From Rhizobium sp. NXC24 (GTDB taxonomy: Bacteria > Pseudomonadota > Alphaproteobacteria > Rhizobiales > Rhizobiaceae), in NCBI RefSeq assembly GCF_002944315.1, contig NZ_CP024311.1, positions 596,501-660,500 of the forward strand: a stretch of 64,000 nucleotides of DNA, written 5' to 3'. Below are positions 54,086 to 63,342 of this stretch, one piece after another. Position 1 is the first letter of the stretch; every line of letters begins with the position of its first letter. A program made the translations under genes and the position numbers. The notes under the pieces were generated by a model. The model did no database searches and was not told the origin of the DNA. It saw only the letters and a program-made list of their open reading frames with translations.

Positions 54086-55765
54086 ATGAATCTGTTAAAT
54101 CAATTAGTTCCCTTGTTCAGGAATCTGCAGAACCTGGGGAGGACACGCCTGCTGATCATGGCGGGCGTCGGCGTCGTTTCCATGGCGCTGATTCTGTTTG
54201 CAGCCCTCTACGTCAATAAGCCTGCCCAGGAAACGCTCTATGTGGGCCTGGATGCAACCGATCTGAACCAGATCAGCATTGCGCTTGCCGAAGCCAACAT
54301 CGGTTTCCAGGTGGGTACGGACGGCACCAGCCTCACCGTGCCGGCGGGCATGACCGGCAAGGCGCGCCTGCTTCTCGCCGAGCGCGGCCTGCCGAACAGC
54401 ACCACCGCCGGCTACGAACTCTTCGACAATGTCGGCTCTCTCGGTCTGACCTCCTTCATGCAGGAAGTGACCCGCGTGCGTGCGCTCGAAGGCGAAATCT
54501 CCCGCACGATCACCTCGATCACCGGCATTAGCGCGGCACGCGTCCACATTGTCATGCAGGATGTCGGCAACTTCCGCAAAGCGGACCAGAAGCCGACGGC
54601 CTCGGTCATGATCCGGGCGAACGCCGAAGCGGGGCGCAAAGCGGCCCAGGCCATCCGCCATCTCGTTGCCTCTGCCGTTCCAGGCCTGGAAGTCGACGAT
54701 GTTACGATCCTCGATTCCACCGGCCAATTGCTCGCCTCGGGTGACGATCCCGGCAATGGCGCGCTGAACCGCAATCTCGGCATCGTGCAGAATGTTCAGG
54801 ACGAGGTCGAATCGAACATCAACAAGGCGCTTGCTCCATTTCTCGGCATGGACAATTTCCGCTCCAGCGTGACGGCGCAGCTCAATACCGATAGCCAGCA
54901 GGTGCAGGAAACCACCTACGATCCGGATTCGAAGGTCGAGCGCTCGGTTCGCACCACCAAGGAAGCGCAGAAATCGCAGCAGCGCCAGTCGGATACGGCA
55001 GCGACCGTTGAGCAAAACATTCCGCAGGCTGCCCCGCAGTCCGGTGGCAGCGGACCGACATCGAACGACCAGTCCGACAAGCGCGAAGAACAGACCAACT
55101 ACGAAATCAACAGCAAGACGACCGCGACGACCCGCAACAGCTACAGGGTCGAGAAGCTCTCGGTGGCCGTGGTGGTCAACAAGGGCCGCATCGCCCAGAT
55201 GGTCGGTCAGCCGGCCGATCAGGCGAAGGTCGACGCCTATATCGCCGAGATGCAGAAGATTGTCGCGACCGCTGCCGGCGTCGACACCACCCGCGGCGAC
55301 GTGGTGACCGTCAATGCGATGGACTTCCTCGACAATCAACTGCTCGAGGACACCTCTTCCAGCTTCAACATCATGGATATGCTGAGCCGTAACATGGCTG
55401 GCATCATCAACTCGGCTGCCTTCGTCGCGGTTGCCTTCCTCATCGTCTGGATGGGCTTCCGTCCGCTGATCCGCTCGCTCGGCGGCGGTGTGGCCGGTGG
55501 CGCGGCTCTGCCGGAAGCGGCGGGCCTGGAACTGCCGGATTTCGCTCCCGCCGTCGGCGGGCCGGGTGCCGCCCTGATGGACGGCTTTGGCTCGGACTTC
55601 GGCTTCGACAGCACCGACGATCTGCTGACGATGGGCGAAGACGGCGGCACCTTCAACCGCCGCGTCAAGGAAGGGCCGGAACGCCGCCTCTCGCGCATGG
55701 TGGAAATCAGCGAGGAACGCGCCGCGAAGATCCTCAGAAAATGGGCCGTCGACAACGCTGCCTGA
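54086..55765 (+). CDS. fliF: FliF flagellar MS-ring protein
   Basis: A 559-residue membrane protein. The N-terminal TM is at about 20-42 (LIMAGVGVVSMALILFAALYV), then ring-building motif LYVGLDATDLNQISIALAEANIGF and VTRVRALEGEISRTITSITGISAARVHIVM, and the C-terminal TM at about 438-456 (INSAAFVAVAFLIVWMGF) before the FliG-binding tail with RLSRMVEISEERAAKILRKW. It forms the basal-body ring that houses the export gate. A 165-base AT-rich gap separates it from cheT, so it may also have its own promoter. Confidence 0.95.
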   Translation: MNLLNQLVPLFRNLQNLGRTRLLIMAGVGVVSMALILFAALYVNKPAQETLYVGLDATDLNQISIALAEANIGFQVGTDGTSLTVPAGMTGKARLLLAERGLPNSTTAGYELFDNVGSLGLTSFMQEVTRVRALEGEISRTITSITGISAARVHIVMQDVGNFRKADQKPTASVMIRANAEAGRKAAQAIRHLVASAVPGLEVDDVTILDSTGQLLASGDDPGNGALNRNLGIVQNVQDEVESNINKALAPFLGMDNFRSSVTAQLNTDSQQVQETTYDPDSKVERSVRTTKEAQKSQQRQSDTAATVEQNIPQAAPQSGGSGPTSNDQSDKREEQTNYEINSKTTATTRNSYRVEKLSVAVVVNKGRIAQMVGQPADQAKVDAYIAEMQKIVATAAGVDTTRGDVVTVNAMDFLDNQLLEDTSSSFNIMDMLSRNMAGIINSAAFVAVAFLIVWMGFRPLIRSLGGGVAGGAALPEAAGLELPDFAPAVGGPGAALMDGFGSDFGFDSTDDLLTMGEDGGTFNRRVKEGPERRLSRMVEISEERAAKILRKWAVDNAA

Positions 55766-55799
55766 TGAAAAGACCGGGAGATATTCCCGGTCTTTTCAT
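55765..55799 (+). terminator. Strong terminator after fliF
   Basis: ATGAAAAGACCGGGA-gatat-TCCCGGTCTTTTCAT has perfect 15-base arms and overlaps the last base of the fliF stop. The A/U-ended stem works as an intrinsic terminator in either direction and ends the che-fliF unit. Confidence 0.88.
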
Positions 55800-56290
55800 G
55801 TCATCGGAAAGAACGCCGCTTGATCGTGCCAACTCTGGGTTTTCGCAAATATTTGCTTCACGTATGCGTACCGAAATCGAGTGACCGAACCTGTTGGCAA
55901 GACATTTCCTGGTCGGAAATTTCGTTGCTGGGTAGAAAGAATCGACTTACAATCATCATACCTATTCGGAGTTGCGTCGAAGCGGCGCGAATCAGACCAT
56001 GAGATCCGTGTTTGGTGAATTCAGCGAATTTGGAGATGCCAGCACGCGGAGAAATCAGTCTATAGTTGGTTGATTGCGATTTGGGCGATTCGCATGCGCT
56101 TGCCGAAATCGAATTTATATATTAGCGCGCTTATCGCGTCATACGTCCGTATGGAATCGTATGGGGCGGAGTAATAAGTTGAGTTGGTGCAGATGCCTTT
56201 GCGAAGATCGATGCCGTCTTCGAGGTTATGCGCCGGGTCCAGACCGAGCAATGCTCTCGTTGGCGTTAGAGCGCCTAACAGCGGCAGGAA
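55800..56290. other. Long leader/promoter region of visN
   Basis: About 490 bases with no supported gene. A perfect 12-base palindrome GCAAATATTTGC lies at 55845-55856. The 56100-56180 part is AT-rich with alternating T/A runs that could hold the visN promoter. The visNR genes sit at the top of the rhizobial flagellar hierarchy, so a long control region is expected. Short frames here look accidental. Confidence 0.5.
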
Positions 56291-57037
56291 ATGCAAAAAA
56301 TGGACGTGCAGATATTGCAGGGGAGCAAAGGCGACAAGGATGTGCGATTGGCCGCGTCCGCCAATGCCATGTCGCGCGATCAACTCGTTCAGCAGTTGAG
56401 CGCCATTGCCGGCCCTGCCTATCTCCAATCTGGCCTGCGCGTGTTGACGGATTATGTCGGCGCCTCCCACTATCTTCTGGCCCGCTGCGACCTGATCCAG
56501 GAAAGCGGTCTCGACTTCGTCGTGTCCTCCGATTGGCCCTTCGATCTTGTTCGCCGTCTTGCTTCCGAGCTCACGAGCGGCTACGGCCGCACGGGCGAGC
56601 TTGAGAAATGCATGTCGCTGTTCCAGCCGAATTTTGCGTTCCTGCCGGATGATGTCGAGCTGCCGGAAGGCGTCAGCCGCCAATATTGCTCGCTGACCTT
56701 CAATGTTGGCCGCACGCGCTTCTCGCTGATGCTGCTTGCCCATGATGGTCTGTTGCTGTCGCCGGAGCGGCTGCGTGACGCCGGATTGCTGTCGGGTTAC
56801 TTCGCGAGCTTCACGCGCTGCGTGGAAGGCAAGTCCGAGCGCGATTTCGATCTCACCGAGCGTGAGCTGGAATGCTTGTTCTGGATTGCCGAAGGCAAGA
56901 CAAGCGACGAGATCGCCATGATCCTCGGCATCTCGCGCAACACCATCAACAACTATATCACCAGCGTCATGCGGAAGACCGCGACCAAGACGCGATCGGA
57001 AGCGATCGCCTTTGCTGTCAGAAACAACCTCGTTTGA
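56291..57037 (+). CDS. visN: VisN, LuxR-type motility master regulator
   Basis: A 248-residue protein: an N-terminal ligand-binding-like domain (about 25-165) and a C-terminal LuxR helix-turn-helix reading LTERELECLFWIAEGKTSDEIAMILGISRNTINNYITSVMRKTATKTRSEAIAFA. VisN pairs with VisR as a heterodimer and activates rem and thereby all flagellar and che genes in rhizobia. ATG 56291 follows AGGA closely; ATG 56300 is an alternative. VisR starts 12 bases after its stop. Confidence 0.93.
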   Translation: MQKMDVQILQGSKGDKDVRLAASANAMSRDQLVQQLSAIAGPAYLQSGLRVLTDYVGASHYLLARCDLIQESGLDFVVSSDWPFDLVRRLASELTSGYGRTGELEKCMSLFQPNFAFLPDDVELPEGVSRQYCSLTFNVGRTRFSLMLLAHDGLLLSPERLRDAGLLSGYFASFTRCVEGKSERDFDLTERELECLFWIAEGKTSDEIAMILGISRNTINNYITSVMRKTATKTRSEAIAFAVRNNLV

Positions 57038-57048
57038 AAGCCCGATGA

Positions 57049-57795
57049 ATGCGATATCAGCCGGTTAGGACGACGGACACGCCAAGCGAAGGAAGGCTCG
57101 GCCGTTCGCATCGGATATCCAGCCGTTCTGATCTCTTCCCGAAGCTTGTGTCGATGCAGAAGCTGATCGACGCGCAGAATTTTGCAGTATATCGCCTCAG
57201 CGGCTCCGGCCTGCCGAGCAAGCAGCGCCTAGTCTGCGAGCTGGAAAATTGGGGCTCGACCAATACCGTCCTCAACAAGGCCTTTGTCGAAGCCTATGGC
57301 GAGGCGATGATCGAGCATATCGAAAAGTCGCTGCTGCCGCTGATGTGGAACGGCCGTGATAGCGACAGCACCGCCGAGACGCCCGATTTTGCCTCGTTCA
57401 CCCAGCGCCTGAAACCGCATCTCCTGCCTTTTGCCGGCGTCGCCTTTCCGGTGCGCCTGGGATCGGTCGGCAACGGCTATGTCGTGTTCGCCGCAAAATT
57501 CATGGATCTGACGAGCGATATGATCGTCGAGCTGCATGGCCGTAGCTGCCAGATCATGATGGATCTCCTGTCGCTCGACGAGCGGCGGTCGCCGGCCGCC
57601 GAAGCGCTGAGCGAACGCGAGATCGCCTGCCTGCAGCTTGCAGGTGATGGCCGGATCAGCGAGGAAATAGCCGAAAAGCTGGGGCTGTCGGTGCACACCG
57701 TCAACGCCTATCTCGGTTCAGCGACGATCAAGCTCGACAGCGTCAACCGCATTCAGGCAATCGCAAAAGCTATCCGTTTCGGTTACATCAGCTAA
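57049..57795 (+). CDS. visR: VisR, LuxR-type motility master regulator
   Basis: A 248-residue partner of VisN with the same layout: LVSMQKLIDAQNFAVYRLSGSGLPSKQRLV opens the sensor domain and the HTH is LSEREIACLQLAGDGRISEEIAEKLGLSVHTVNAYLGSATIKLDSVNRIQAIAKA. The order and spacing match the visNR operon of Sinorhizobium and Agrobacterium. It ends at a strong hairpin facing the flhB-side operon. Confidence 0.93.
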   Translation: MRYQPVRTTDTPSEGRLGRSHRISSRSDLFPKLVSMQKLIDAQNFAVYRLSGSGLPSKQRLVCELENWGSTNTVLNKAFVEAYGEAMIEHIEKSLLPLMWNGRDSDSTAETPDFASFTQRLKPHLLPFAGVAFPVRLGSVGNGYVVFAAKFMDLTSDMIVELHGRSCQIMMDLLSLDERRSPAAEALSEREIACLQLAGDGRISEEIAEKLGLSVHTVNAYLGSATIKLDSVNRIQAIAKAIRFGYIS

Positions 57796-57817
57796 AGCGC
57801 TTCTTTGGATCCAGAGC

Positions 57818-57854
57818 ATCTTATCCGCTATCGGCTATTCCCAGCGGATAAGAT
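57818..57854. terminator. Bidirectional hairpin between visR and the flagellar operon
   Basis: ATCTTATCCGCT and AGCGGATAAGAT form perfect 12-base arms around a 13-base loop in the gap between convergent units. Probable shared terminator; no long U run. Confidence 0.7.
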
Positions 57855-57979
57855 CTTCCAGAAATTGTAGAAAGCAAAAGGCGAGCGGTTCCGCGCCTGA
57901 CTGAAAGCCGAAGCGCGCACGAATGCCGAGATGCCTCAGCGGACCTTCATCATGAAAGTGGGGATGGTTTGAGCCTTGT

Positions 57980-58417
57980 TCAGGCTGCGCGCGTCGTTCC
58001 GCCGATCGCGTAGCGGGCGTCCCGCAGGCTGCGGGCGAGAAGCGCGGTGTTCTCGTCCGGATCGGCCGAGGCTTTGTCGAAGGCGATATGGTTGATTTCG
58101 ATGCCGGCATGATGTTCGGCCAGCGCGAGCTTGGCATAGACGGTGACGCCGCGCGGTTTGATTTCGAGGTCGATGGTGACTTCCGCCGGCCCGCCCCATT
58201 CAAGCTTGTAGTCGCCCCCAAGGCCGAAATTGACGGTGCCCGGATGGAAATAAAGCTCGGCCGCCGACGCCACGAGGTCGGCAAGATTGCCATAGCGCTC
58301 GAAGCGCAGCAGCGAAATCAGATCGGCCGCGTCGAGGAGCCGCAATTCGCTGGCGACCGGGCTGATGGCTTCCGCGAGAATTTGTTCACGTTGGGCAGAG
58401 TAGGGGGATTTTTTCAT
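57980..58417 (-). CDS. Conserved hypothetical protein at the end of the motA-flhB operon
   Basis: A 145-residue protein, MKKSPYSAQREQILAEAISPVASELRLLDAADLISLLRFERYGNLADLVASAAELYFHPG, with a helical first third and a beta-rich middle (DYKLEWGGPAEVTIDLEIKPRGVTVYAKLALAEHHAGIEINHIAF). No signal peptide or membrane segment. It starts five bases after flhB on the same strand, so it is co-transcribed with flagellar genes; a gene of similar size sits at this place in related rhizobia. Role unknown, possibly in flagellar assembly. Confidence 0.75.
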   Translation of the reverse strand: MKKSPYSAQREQILAEAISPVASELRLLDAADLISLLRFERYGNLADLVASAAELYFHPGTVNFGLGGDYKLEWGGPAEVTIDLEIKPRGVTVYAKLALAEHHAGIEINHIAFDKASADPDENTALLARSLRDARYAIGGTTRAA

Positions 58418-58422
58418 TCGAT

Positions 58423-59502
58423 TTATCGTACCCGTTTTCTGTTCGACTGCGTGGCATAGATCCTATGGATCAGCTCTGCGACGGCCTTGTAAAACACTGA
58501 CGGGATGACACTATCTACCGAGACTTGCGCAAACATGGAGCGCGCGAGTGGCGGATCTTCGAAGACGGGGATGCCATTTGCCTCGGCGATCTCCCTGATT
58601 TTGAGGGCGATGAGGTCCTGCCCCTTGGCGACGACGATGGGTGCGTCGTTTTCCTCCCGGACATAACGCAGCGCCACGGCAAAATGGGTCGGATTGGCGA
58701 TGACCAGCGTGGCACGCGGCACCTGCTTCATCATGCGCCGGCGGGCACGGTCGCGGGCGATCGAGCGCTGCCTCGATTTGACGATCGGGTCGCCCTGGGA
58801 TTGCTTGTGCTCTTCCTTGACCTCCTGCTTCGTCATTTTCAACTGATCGACCCAGTGGTAGCGGGTCCAGAGCACGTCGCCGATGCCGACGACGGCTGTC
58901 GCCAGCAGCACGATGGTCAGAATTTTCTGGATGATGGTCGTCAGCCGCACGAAGATCGTCTGCGGATCGGAAACCAGCGAATCGATCGCATGGAAGAACT
59001 GCCCGCGCAGCACAAAGAACATGATGACGCCGACCAAGACGATCTTGGCAAGCGACTTGCCGAATTCCACCAGACCCGACGTGCTGAAGATGCGGCCCCA
59101 GCCCGCCACCGGCGAAATGCGGGAAAACTGTGGCGCGATGCGGTCGAGAACGGGTGTCGGCAGGTTCTGGAACATCGAGGACCCGATGCCGAAGGCGAAG
59201 AACAGCACGACCGCGGGCAGCAGCAGATTGCCGACTTCCCAGCCGATGCGGATGAACAAGGAAATGACGTCAGACCCCGTCTCGAGCTGCCACTGATCGG
59301 GTTTTTCGAAGAGGTCGCGCAGCACCTCGCCCATGCGCCCGACGCGCTCCGGCAGGAAGAAGGTGACGTAGATGACGGTCGCGAGCATCGACGCAAAGAG
59401 CGTCGCTTCCTTGGAGTGAGGCACATTGCCTTTCTCCATCGTGTCGCGGAGTTTTTTCTCCGTCGGTTTTTCTGTTTTACTGTCCTTGTCTTCGTCAGCC
59501 AA
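58423..59502 (-). CDS. flhB: FlhB flagellar type III export switch protein
   Basis: A 359-residue protein ([32 protein letters not shown]) with four transmembrane segments between about 35 and 210 and the self-cleaving NPTH in [14 protein letters not shown] (about 269), then the C-terminal switch domain. It sits at the export gate and changes substrate class from rod/hook to filament. The only in-frame start is TTG 59502; no ATG exists before the upstream in-frame stop, and AAGGA lies eight bases before the TTG. So TTG initiation is likely. Confidence 0.95.
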   Translation of the reverse strand: MADEDKDSKTEKPTEKKLRDTMEKGNVPHSKEATLFASMLATVIYVTFFLPERVGRMGEVLRDLFEKPDQWQLETGSDVISLFIRIGWEVGNLLLPAVVLFFAFGIGSSMFQNLPTPVLDRIAPQFSRISPVAGWGRIFSTSGLVEFGKSLAKIVLVGVIMFFVLRGQFFHAIDSLVSDPQTIFVRLTTIIQKILTIVLLATAVVGIGDVLWTRYHWVDQLKMTKQEVKEEHKQSQGDPIVKSRQRSIARDRARRRMMKQVPRATLVIANPTHFAVALRYVREENDAPIVVAKGQDLIALKIREIAEANGIPVFEDPPLARSMFAQVSVDSVIPSVFYKAVAELIHRIYATQSNRKRVR

Positions 59503-59529
59503 AGAAGCCGTCCTTCATGAAACGGAAAG

Positions 59530-59551
59530 AGGCCGTGCATCATGCACGGCC
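59530..59551 (-). other. Hairpin between fliG and flhB
   Basis: Read on the minus strand, AGGCCGTGC-atgat-GCACGGCCT lies inside the operon, about 28 bases before the flhB start and after the fliG stop at 59596. It could attenuate or process the message and lower flhB relative to fliG. Regulation is inferred. Confidence 0.6.
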
Positions 59552-59595
59552 TTGTTCTGAACAGTCTAAGACGATTTAGGTGAGTCGCGCTGAGA

Positions 59596-60639
59596 TCACG
59601 CGGCTTCTTCCACAGGCGTCTTGTCTTTTGCCTTGAGTTCGATCTGGCCGGAATTGGAAAGCCGGATGGCTTCCTGGGCGATGGCGCGCCGCGCGATGGC
59701 GATTTCGCGCGGATTGATGCCGGTGGTGATCTGCAGGTCGGATTCGATCATGCGGCGCTGGCGCGGGCTGATCGAACTGAGCACGATCTCGCGAATTTCG
59801 GACGAGGAACCACGCAGCGCCATGGTGAGAATGTCGGCCGCGATGTCGTTGAGCAGCATGACGCGGCTCGGCTGCGGCATGAGCGTGAGGTCGTCGAAGA
59901 GGAAGATCTTCGGACGCACCTTGTCGACCGATTCCTTGTTGAGCGTTTCCAGCGATGTGAGCAGCGTATCGACCTGCGGCTTGTCCAGCTCGTTCATCAG
60001 CTCCGCCACCTTCGTCGAGCCGGAAGCATTGCGTTCGGCATCGATTTCCGCCATCAGCCCCAGCACGCGGTTTTCGATGATCTGCGCCGCTTTCGGGCTG
60101 ACATCCTTGAGATTGACGGTGCGGTTCATGATGTCGGCGCGTTGCGCCTCGGGCAGTTGCAGCAGAACCTTGGCGCCGAAGGAGGACGGCATCATCGACA
60201 GCACATAGGCGATGGTTTGCGGATGTTCGCGCAGGAAGAACTTGGCGACGAAAATCGGATCCGCCTCGCCGAGGCGATCCCAGATCGAAGTTTCGTAAGC
60301 CTGGAAGGCGGTGCGCCGGCCGAGAAGGCTGTCGACCTCGTCGGGTGTCAAGCCTTCCTCGAGAATGCTTTCGATTGCCTTGGCGTTGTCCATCAGACCC
60401 GCGCCTTCGGTGAAGAGATCCTCGAATTCCGCGACGAGCTGCGCCAGCTCGTCCGGCGGAATAACCCTCAGCGACTGCGCAGACGCGATGATGAGCTGCA
60501 ATTCATGCTGCGTGAAATATTTCAGCAGCCGTCCCGCAACCTGTTTACCCATGGCAAGGAGAACAGCAGCAGCCTTCTCAGCCTGAGATAACGGTTGCTC
60601 GGCGAGGGCGCCGCCGCTGAAATCGTCAAAGTCCATCAT
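59596..60639 (-). CDS. fliG: FliG flagellar motor switch protein
   Basis: A 347-residue FliG: LSQAEKAAAVLLAMGKQVAGRLLKYFTQHEL opens the N-terminal FliF-binding domain, the middle has HPQTIAYVLSMMPSSFGAKVLLQLPEAQRADIMNR (the EHPQT motif), and the C-terminal torque helix region includes DDLTLMPQPSRVMLLNDIAADILTMALRGSSSEIREIVLSSISPRQRRMIESDL. It links FliF, FliM and the stator. ATG 60639 follows two adjacent ATGs. Confidence 0.95.
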   Translation of the reverse strand: MMDFDDFSGGALAEQPLSQAEKAAAVLLAMGKQVAGRLLKYFTQHELQLIIASAQSLRVIPPDELAQLVAEFEDLFTEGAGLMDNAKAIESILEEGLTPDEVDSLLGRRTAFQAYETSIWDRLGEADPIFVAKFFLREHPQTIAYVLSMMPSSFGAKVLLQLPEAQRADIMNRTVNLKDVSPKAAQIIENRVLGLMAEIDAERNASGSTKVAELMNELDKPQVDTLLTSLETLNKESVDKVRPKIFLFDDLTLMPQPSRVMLLNDIAADILTMALRGSSSEIREIVLSSISPRQRRMIESDLQITTGINPREIAIARRAIAQEAIRLSNSGQIELKAKDKTPVEEAA

Positions 60640-60688
60640 GGTCTTCGTCTCCGTCCCGAACAGGGAGTGGGCTTATTCTGAACAGAGT

Positions 60689-61225
60689 TCAGTTTTTCTT
60701 CGTATTCGATACTTCGATGAGCTTGATACCGAACCTGGTGTCATCATGTTCCAGCACGGTAATTTCGCCCCGGCCGATTCTGCGGCCGTTCACGGTGATC
60801 TCGACGGGCTCGCCGATCTTCTTGTCGAGCGCGATAATTGCGCCTTCGGTCAGGTTCATCAGGCCGGAGACCTGCATGCGGCTGCTGCCGAGCACGATCT
60901 GAACGTCGATCGGGATGTCCATGATCAGGTCGAGATTGGCGGTCAGCGCGCTGCCCGGAGCTGACGGTTCGGCGAAGGAGGAGCCGCCGAAATCGCTGGC
61001 GCCGAAAGCGGAGCCTGCATTGTCGTCCCCGAAATCGCCGCCGAAGGCCGAAAGATCCGTGCCCGGCTCGGCCCCGAATGCATCGGCGCCGAAATCCGGC
61101 ATGCCACCGTCGGTGTCTTTCTTCAGCACGCCGCGCAGGCCGTCGATGGCCTCATCCAATGCGGCGTCGCTGTTTTCAACTTCCAGCGATTCCTCGCCGC
61201 TTTTCTGTGTCGTCTTCCTAGCCAT
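60689..61225 (-). CDS. fliN: FliN flagellar motor switch protein
   Basis: A 178-residue protein with a long acidic Gly/Asp/Ser/Ala-rich N-terminal part (about 1-95; [29 protein letters not shown]) and the conserved C-terminal SpoA domain ([59 protein letters not shown]). The long tail is usual in rhizobial FliN. It lies 66 bases after fliM and 49 bases before fliG. Confidence 0.93.
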   Translation of the reverse strand: MARKTTQKSGEESLEVENSDAALDEAIDGLRGVLKKDTDGGMPDFGADAFGAEPGTDLSAFGGDFGDDNAGSAFGASDFGGSSFAEPSAPGSALTANLDLIMDIPIDVQIVLGSSRMQVSGLMNLTEGAIIALDKKIGEPVEITVNGRRIGRGEITVLEHDDTRFGIKLIEVSNTKKN

Positions 61226-61291
61226 GAAATCACTATTCCAGTTGAAACTTGCCTCAAGCTGCCGTGGGTGCCCCAGGCACCCGCCAGCCGG

Positions 61292-62236
61292 TCAATTCAT
61301 CAGGTGTCGAAGAAGCTCGTCGTCGGAATTCACATTGTCCTTGACGCGCACCGTGTAATTTTCGCCCGAACGGCCGAATTCGCAGATGTAGAGGTCCTTG
61401 CTGTTGGCGCTGACCTCGACGCGAACATCGCCTGCGTCCATGAAGGGAATGACATCGCCGACGGCGAGTCTCGAAATTGTGTTCAGCGTCAGCGATTCCA
61501 GCTGGATGCGGGCCTCGAGCGTCACCTGTGAGCGACGCACCTGTTCGCTGAGCTGCTCCGTCCATGCTTCCGACGCTGCGGACGGGTTCTTGGCTCGCGG
61601 TGGGCTGACGACGGTCCGCAGCAGAACCTGCTGCGGTATGATGACGACGATTTCCGAGACGGTCTTGCCGAGCGAAATCATCATGGTGATGGCAGCGGCG
61701 AATTCATCGACCTGGTCGGCAGCCGGCTTCGGGCGATTCTCGATATTATACGGCGGATCGAGATTGGGTTCGAAACCGCCAGCCGCATTGACCGCCGAGC
61801 GCAGCACGTTGGCGATCTTGTCGAACACCATGACGGCAAGGTCGAGCTCGATGATCGAAAGCGGCCGCGGAAGGGGTGCCTCGATGGTCTCGGGCAGCGC
61901 GCCCAGCATGTGCTCCATCAGGGTCATTATGAAGCCTGTGCCGCAGCCGAGAACGAATTGCGGTGCCCAGTTGCGTAGCGAACCGTTCACAAGCGCGCAG
62001 TTGCCGCCGAGGCCGGCGATAAGATCGTTCATCAGTCCCGACTGGCAGCCGGAATAGGCGACGGACACGTCGAGGCCCGTTTCGCTCTTGATGAAGTCGG
62101 GGAGGAATTCGCCGTAGACCTGGCCGAAGGCGGCGGCGAGCTTTCCGACGGTTGCCTGATCTCCGAGGCCGCCGGTCAGCTTGGCGAAGAGGGCGCGGTC
62201 CATCGTATGCGCCTTGGCGGATGATTGCTGGCTCAT
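61292..62236 (-). CDS. fliM: FliM flagellar motor switch protein
   Basis: A 314-residue protein with the middle domain GCGTGFIMTLMEHMLGALPETIEAPLPRPLSIIELDLAVMVFDKIANVLRSAV and a C-terminal SpoA domain (VTLEARIQLESLTLNTISRLAVGDVIPFMDAGDVRVEV). The usual N-terminal LSQxEIDALL CheY-binding peptide is not obvious; the start reads MSQQSSAKAHTMDRALFAKLTGG. This divergence is known in rhizobial FliM. It starts just after motA. Confidence 0.92.
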   Translation of the reverse strand: MSQQSSAKAHTMDRALFAKLTGGLGDQATVGKLAAAFGQVYGEFLPDFIKSETGLDVSVAYSGCQSGLMNDLIAGLGGNCALVNGSLRNWAPQFVLGCGTGFIMTLMEHMLGALPETIEAPLPRPLSIIELDLAVMVFDKIANVLRSAVNAAGGFEPNLDPPYNIENRPKPAADQVDEFAAAITMMISLGKTVSEIVVIIPQQVLLRTVVSPPRAKNPSAASEAWTEQLSEQVRRSQVTLEARIQLESLTLNTISRLAVGDVIPFMDAGDVRVEVSANSKDLYICEFGRSGENYTVRVKDNVNSDDELLRHLMN

Positions 62237-62241
62237 GGTCG

Positions 62242-63114
62242 TCAGGCCGCCTTGCTCTCACCGCCGGGATTCATCATTTCCTGCTCGACGGCATCGATCG
62301 ACGGCCGTTCGTAGGAGGAGATGGTCTTGCGGCCGTATTCGAGTGCCACCTGCGGCACGGAGCCGTTCATGTAGGCCAGCAGCGTCTGCTTGACGATCAC
62401 GTAGAGGCGATGCTGCTTGCTGCGTACGATCTTGATCTGCGACACGAGGGGCGCGCAGACGGAATAGGAAAGGAGAATGCCGAGGAAGGTGCCGACCAGC
62501 GCCGAGCCGATGAGGTGACCGAGCACTTCCGGCGAATCGTTGATGTGGCTCATGGCCTTGATGACGCCGAGAACGGCGGCGACGATACCGATGGCCGGGA
62601 AGGAATCGCCCATGATCGTGATGGCATGATAGGGCTTCATCTTGTCGTGCAGGATAGTGTTGATTTCCTCGTCCATCAGCGCCTCGATCTCGTGGGAGCG
62701 GGCGTTGCCGATGATGATGAGGCGGACATAGTCGCAGATGAAGGCCGTCAGTTCCTTGTTCTTCAGCACCGTCGGGGCGGCTTGGAAGATTACGGATTCG
62801 TCCGGGTTGTCGATATGGGCTTCGATTTCGTTGCGTGACTTGGTGCGCAGATCGCGCATCAGCGCGTAGAGCACGCCGAGCGTATCGAGATAATTGCGCT
62901 CCTTCGGAACCGAATGCTTGAAGGCCTCGCCCAGCGCCTTGCCGGAATCCTTCACGACCTTCATCGGATTGGCCATGATGAAGCCGCCGATGCCGGCGCC
63001 CGCGATGATGACAAATTCGAAGGGCTGGAACAGCGCGTCCACATGCCCGCCCATCGCCATGAAGCTGCCTATGATGCAGCCGCAGGTCACTACAAATCCG
63101 ATAATAATATTCAT
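62242..63114 (-). CDS. motA: MotA flagellar stator protein
   Basis: A 290-residue protein with four transmembrane segments (about 1-22, 32-50, 170-188, 200-222). The cytoplasmic loop contains the charged torque residues in [15 protein letters not shown] and the conserved prolines in [18 protein letters not shown]. It forms the proton-driven stator with MotB, which lies outside the window. First gene of the motA-fliM-fliN-fliG-flhB operon, divergent from flgF. Confidence 0.95.
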   Translation of the reverse strand: MNIIIGFVVTCGCIIGSFMAMGGHVDALFQPFEFVIIAGAGIGGFIMANPMKVVKDSGKALGEAFKHSVPKERNYLDTLGVLYALMRDLRTKSRNEIEAHIDNPDESVIFQAAPTVLKNKELTAFICDYVRLIIIGNARSHEIEALMDEEINTILHDKMKPYHAITIMGDSFPAIGIVAAVLGVIKAMSHINDSPEVLGHLIGSALVGTFLGILLSYSVCAPLVSQIKIVRSKQHRLYVIVKQTLLAYMNGSVPQVALEYGRKTISSYERPSIDAVEQEMMNPGGESKAA

Positions 63115-63342
63115 CGCCAGTCCACACCTGAACGTTGCTTCCTCCGTTGAAGTAGGAGACCTGCCTTGCGTGAGGCTGTTCGGCGCGCTTCGAAGCGGCC
63201 TTTCGCCGTGTCAGCTTCGCACAAGCCAGTGCTGGCAGAGTATCGGGTAAGGGCATTCATGCCCGGCTAACGACATGTCGGAGCGCCGCGATATCTGGCG
63301 TTTCCTTTCCCGTTATTCTCCAATGTCCGGAGGGCTTGAAAA
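63115..63342. promoter_or_regulatory. Divergent promoter region between motA and flgF
   Basis: 228 bases between two divergent flagellar units, so promoters must be here in both directions. In S. meliloti these class II promoters are activated by Rem. I see the flgF ribosome site GGAGGG at 63329-63334 and no single palindrome that stands out. Confidence 0.45.

Noticed and set aside
55820..56002. A 60-codon frame in the visN leader
   Set aside because: No ribosome site, unusual residue mix and no conservation that I can recognise.
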